Positions 60,466 to 64,000 of a stretch of DNA of 64,000 nucleotides are shown here, in pieces (position 1 is the first letter of the stretch; each line of letters opens with the position of its first letter). The stretch is taken from positions 184,900,126 to 184,964,125 of the forward strand of contig CM060708.1 of NCBI GenBank assembly GCA_030686995.1, written 5' to 3'. Position numbers and translations under genes: made by a program. A model generated the notes under the pieces. It was not told where the DNA came from and made no database searches. It was given only the letters and a program-made list of their open reading frames with translations. The DNA is from Artemisia argyi (Eukaryota; Streptophyta; Magnoliopsida; Asterales; Asteraceae).

Positions 60466-61410
60466 TTCCTCTTGATCTCTATTATTTCTGAACAATTTGT
60501 TGATGGTTATGTAATTCAAAACAATTGATGCTGTAATAGTTTAGGATTCGGCCTCTGTTGGCTTTGAACAATGTTATTCTCATGTTTATTTTAACTTAAA
60601 ATAATTGAATGTGCTTGTGTTGACGTTCTCCATGTTTTGTGTGATTTTATTTTGTTTGTTTGTTATTTGCTTCCGTATGCATGCTTTATTTTTTATTGTT
60701 GGTAGATCATGTTTCTAAACTAAATAGTGGAAATACTTTACTTTGTTGTTTTGGCCTAGTCTTAACTCCACCTAAAGGTATTTTTGCAAAAGATAAGTGT
60801 AAGGGGAAACCCCAACTATGTTTTCAAGAAACAAACCGATCATGATTCTTCCCAATATTAAATGAACATGTATATTCGTATTTGTTAGAGTCAAATGCTT
60901 GTATTGAGTCATGATGAAGTTTTGCAGGATTTTCCAGGAAGTAGGACCAAGTTTTTCCAGAAATTTTCCGGAAACTTAACATAAGAATTTCTGCAGGTCA
61001 CTTCTGACGGCGTCAAGAGATTACTCTTGACGGCGTCAAGTGTAAAACTCTAGAAATTTTACCAGTTTTGTTTTTCTAACGGAGTCTTATGGTTTTTGTG
61101 AATTATTAAGTTTTATAATCTCCAGGAAATTTGCAAACTTCATTCCACAAGCATTATATCTTATCTTGTTTTCTAGGATTTAGTAACTTATATAGGATGC
61201 CGCCGATTTTACGCGAGGTTATCTTGTCTATTTTATCAGGTTTTACAGGTTATGTATGATAAGAAGATGATTTATATTCTGGAAGGGAAGCTTTGATTGT
61301 TCATTTTCTTGGAGGAAGATTTAACCTGGCCACCTCATTATCCATACCGAGCGAATCAGGGGAGTATTTGATTTCATTCTTTTTACTTTTTCACTTTTAC
61401 ATTCTTTACT

Positions 61411-61452
61411 TGAACATTGGGGACAATGTTCATCTTAAGTGTAAAGGGAGGG
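61411..61452 (+). promoter_or_regulatory. Hairpin plus inner purine tract, Athila-D
   Basis: Nine-bp perfect inverted repeat TGAACATTG/CAATGTTCA (61,411-61,432, loop GGGA), then TCTTAAGTGTAAAGGGAGGG. Confidence 0.65.
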
Positions 61453-62416
61453 TAAAAAGATGATACCTTACATATGCACTTTCGCTTGAGTTTGTTTTGT
61501 TTAATGGTAGATGTGTAATAAAACTATGAGAAATACTTGTTAGTGCAATTTTAGCGCCAAATTTAAAATTTTTTACAACATTTAGGAGTGAAACTTTAGC
61601 CATAGCAAGCGTCTCATGGATAGGAGATTGTATGACTAGCACATAACCGTACTTTCAGAAAAATTTTCCACCCAAATATGTGAGGTTAGCCTTTAGATTT
61701 GATAGGAAAAGCATTCATTATTAGTGCTTATGAGTGTACCGGTAGCATTTAGATTCTAGAACTTGTGTTAGTGATGCATCCCGAGACCGCTAGTGAGACT
61801 ACATTCGTGTAGTAGGATTTACTACATGATAAGAGGCATTAGGATCACCCTTGTGTTAAACCCATATTATAATTACTTGACCATTTAAGTCATATTACTT
61901 GGCTAGGTAAGTCAACTAATTTTTCCCACACCCTTAGCGTTGTACTCATTTTTAGTACACGATACCCCTAGTACACCCCTCCGAGCCTATCTTTTCATTT
62001 CTAACTTTAAGCATTTTACTTAAAGGAAGAATTTGTTACACCCCACTTAAATGTACAACCAAATCGCCTTAGCCCTCCGTGTATGTGCTCATTTTTAGTG
62101 CATTATTGTTATTTGTTAAACCCTAAGTTAACTATCTAATTGATTACATGGTTGCTAAGTCGAGTCATATCCTTGTACATATTATTTTGGGACGATTGGG
62201 ACTCATGGGTAAGTACTTATTTTATGGAGTAATGGGGAAGAACATCATTTATTACCCCCATATGTGCGTTAATATTTAAAAGTACTCCAAGTGTTTTGAT
62301 TATCTTGATTTGAGTCATTAGAATAGTTGATTGTAAAGTATGTAAAAGCTCAAGTGTAGGGAGGAAACGAGCTCCCTTTGATGTATTGTTTTGGATGGTA
62401 GAGTAAGAGTGTATGC

Positions 62417-62481
62417 AAAAAAAGAAAAAAAAAATCGAAAAATCAAGAAAAAGAAAAAAAAAAGAAAAAGAAAAGAGAAAA
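62417..62481. repeat. A-rich purine run
   Basis: About 65 bases of almost only A and G with two short breaks (TCG, TC). Low complexity. It might serve as an additional plus-strand primer, but nothing proves it. Confidence 0.8.
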
Positions 62482-62995
62482 AACATACGGACTACCATCC
62501 TTTTTTATTCTATGTTCATTTTTTGTTTTTGTTATTTTTCATTTATTAGCTTAAGTCGAGTCTAGTCTTGGCTTAGCAACGCCACATTGTACATGTAATT
62601 GACTAAGATTGTTAACTCGCCACCAGTAAAACTTCCTTTATCCAACAAAACCGTGTATTTCATATCCCTACACCTAACGTTACAACCCTTTTAAAAGACC
62701 TCTTTGATAGTTTATCCTAGGTGCTTACGCCATGTGGTGGAGGTTTGATCCTTTCCCAAGCCTATGGTAATCTATTTTGCTATGACAGGTAGTGAGAGAT
62801 ATCTTCCGTTTCCATATTGTAATTTACACTTTATTACACCTGAGAGATGTGAGTATCTAAACACTATTTGTGAGGTGCTAGTGTATGACCTCCGTGCTTG
62901 TCTATTGGTCTTTAGTGGAACGATTATTTGTTGTAATTACTTTTATATTAGTGTTAAATGACCCCTAACTTGTATTTTGACTAGAATAAAAGCGC

Positions 62996-63033
62996 ATTTG
63001 CTTGAGGACAAGCAAATCTCAAGTGTAAGGGTA
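62996..63033 (+). promoter_or_regulatory. Hairpin plus terminal polypurine tract, Athila-D
   Basis: Nine-bp perfect inverted repeat ATTTGCTTG/CAAGCAAAT (62,996-63,017, loop AGGA), then CTCAAGTGTAAGGG just before the LTR start at 63,036. Confidence 0.75.
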
Positions 63034-63035
63034 TA

Positions 63036-64000
63036 TGATGAGGCGAAAAATGATCCATTTTTAGGGGGTCATTTAAGCCCGAAATTGAATTTATTTGATC
63101 TAATATTGCCCTAAATCGTTCCTTTTGTGATTTTAGGTACTTTGGGAGTGAAATCTGGAAAAGGAAGCAATTCGAACGTTTTTGGAGCATAAAAGTGAAG
63201 AAAACGTCAAAGTCTTAATTTTCCATGCTGGGAACAGTAGGTGACGGCGTCAAGAGTAATTCCCTGACGGCGTCAAGAGCAATTTTCCATGACGACCCAG
63301 TACAGATTTGACGGCGTCACGAAGTAGGGCGTCAAGAGTTAAAGTCATGACGGCCTGGAAATGATTATCACATGACGGCGTCAAATGTAGATCAAGGCAG
63401 TCCGATAAGAGTTTTGGCGGCGAGGTGACGACGTCACACGTTTAGTCTTGACGCCGTCAGACCCCTTTTCCTATATATAGTTTTCTAATTTTCACATTAA
63501 AAAGAGAGAAGTTTTGAAGAAACCCTAAGTACGAACTTGGTGCGAATTTTACAGGTTTTTCAAGGGTTCGAAGCCCTTGATACCTTACATGTGTAATTGA
63601 GATAAGTGTTCTTTTAGTTCAATCAATATGTCTATGTGTCGGTTGTCTATATCTTGTTCTTGTCTTAATTCCATCATGCTAGGCTAGATCTATCTTGTGT
63701 TTGCTTGGATCTAATGAAACCTAGATGTTAATTATGTGTTGATTACTTGTTTATACTTGTTTTGGATGAATGATTTATATGTTAGGCTTAAGAAAACTGG
63801 CAGATCTCCAATTGGTAACATGCTTGAACGTCTTAAGAAACATGAACCGACGCGCACTAGGTCTTTATTGGTTGTATTTAATGCATGAGCCACTGTTTAC
63901 AATCCCTATAGTTGTGCTGGGCATGGTATAGGAGGAGATAAGAGCTCATAGAATTGGGGAGTTAAGTGTGCCACCCCATGAATGGTATTAAGGAATACGA
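63036..64000 (+). mobile_element. Athila-D 3' LTR, runs off the window
   Basis: First 965 of an expected 1,406 bases, colinear with 55,451-56,415. It keeps six TGACGNCGTCA palindromes, including one at 63,373 that is decayed in the 5' LTR and one TGACGACGTCA variant near 63,426 that is still palindromic. Confidence 0.9.

Larger units (their letters stand above)
60466..63035 (+). other. Athila-D 3' noncoding region
   Basis: About 2.6 kb with no credible ORF. It contains two TGACGGCGTCA copies at 61,006 and 61,029, hairpin-purine modules at 61,411-61,452 and 62,996-63,033, and an A-rich purine run at 62,417-62,481. Short ORFs at 60,660-60,845, 61,430-61,642, 62,217-62,498 and 62,764-62,961 have no family traits. 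Confidence 0.65.
55451..64000 (+). mobile_element. Athila-D, pol-less Athila element
   Basis: An insertion in Tekay-F integrase: 5' LTR 55,451-56,856, PBS, gag-side ORF, intact ATHILA ORF, long 3' noncoding part with two hairpin-purine modules, and 3' LTR from 63,036 to past the window end. No protease, RT, RNase H or integrase motif occurs anywhere inside. The two LTRs differ at about 17 of 965 compared bases (hand count). Confidence 0.88.

Overview
This window is plant nuclear DNA made almost entirely of LTR retrotransposons nested inside one another. I found no convincing host gene, tRNA or rRNA. Element families (Athila/Tat and Tekay/Del Ty3-gypsy, Sirevirus Ty1-copia), splice-type signals, long TA microsatellites and AT-rich LTRs indicate an angiosperm. 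The gag and accessory-ORF style (a KFSNKTNNRLR-type Sirevirus gag, a coiled-coil ORF ahead of Tekay gag, an ATHILA ORF beginning with a RMRE motif) most resembles Asteraceae. That family assignment is an inference from memory of such proteins, not a search.

Layout, with labels used throughout. Athila-A (minus strand) supplies 1-8,601: its 3' spacer, a broken pol and gag, PBS 7,668-7,687 and the inner part of its 5' LTR. The outer part of that LTR resumes at 43,941-46,782. The interruption is Sire-B (8,602-43,935, minus strand), inserted with a perfect 5-bp target duplication (AAGTG). Sire-B carries gag, protease, integrase, RT, RNase H and a very long third ORF. Three later insertions sit in Sire-B: Tekay-C (19,828-31,046, plus) in its RT, a 288-bp retroposon (33,821-34,108) in its gag-pol linker, and Athila-E (about 35,405-40,441, plus, 5'-truncated) at the gag end. 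To the right, Tekay-F (plus) runs from about 46,788: long 5' LTR, PBS, an accessory ORF, gag-protease and RT-RNase H-integrase. Its integrase is cut at 55,450 by Athila-D (55,451 to beyond 64,000, plus), which keeps gag and an intact ATHILA ORF but has no pol.

How the parts relate. Hand-counted LTR differences give an order: Sire-B about 3.5%, Athila-D about 1.8%, Tekay-C about 0.6%. That agrees with the nesting. Nearly every pol is broken. Where the ancestral residue is clear from family motifs, each premature stop is explained by one C-to-T or G-to-A change, as expected of methylated silenced DNA.

The most interesting signals are non-coding. (1) In the Athila-type elements every AAGTGT-purine tract is immediately preceded by a perfect inverted repeat, usually with an AGGA loop, whose arms differ between copies while pairing is kept. 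(2) The palindrome TGACGNCGTCA recurs at least a dozen times in Athila-D, clustered just upstream of the LTR TATA box. (3) A 570-bp stretch of the Sire-B 3' region is packed with about twelve stem-loops. (4) Good splice-site pairs lie directly before the ATG of both accessory ORFs (Athila-D and Sire-B). (5) A CGAAA-rich array occurs before both gag and ORF3 of Sire-B. (6) Tekay-C has young LTRs around a ruined pol and odd LTR termini.
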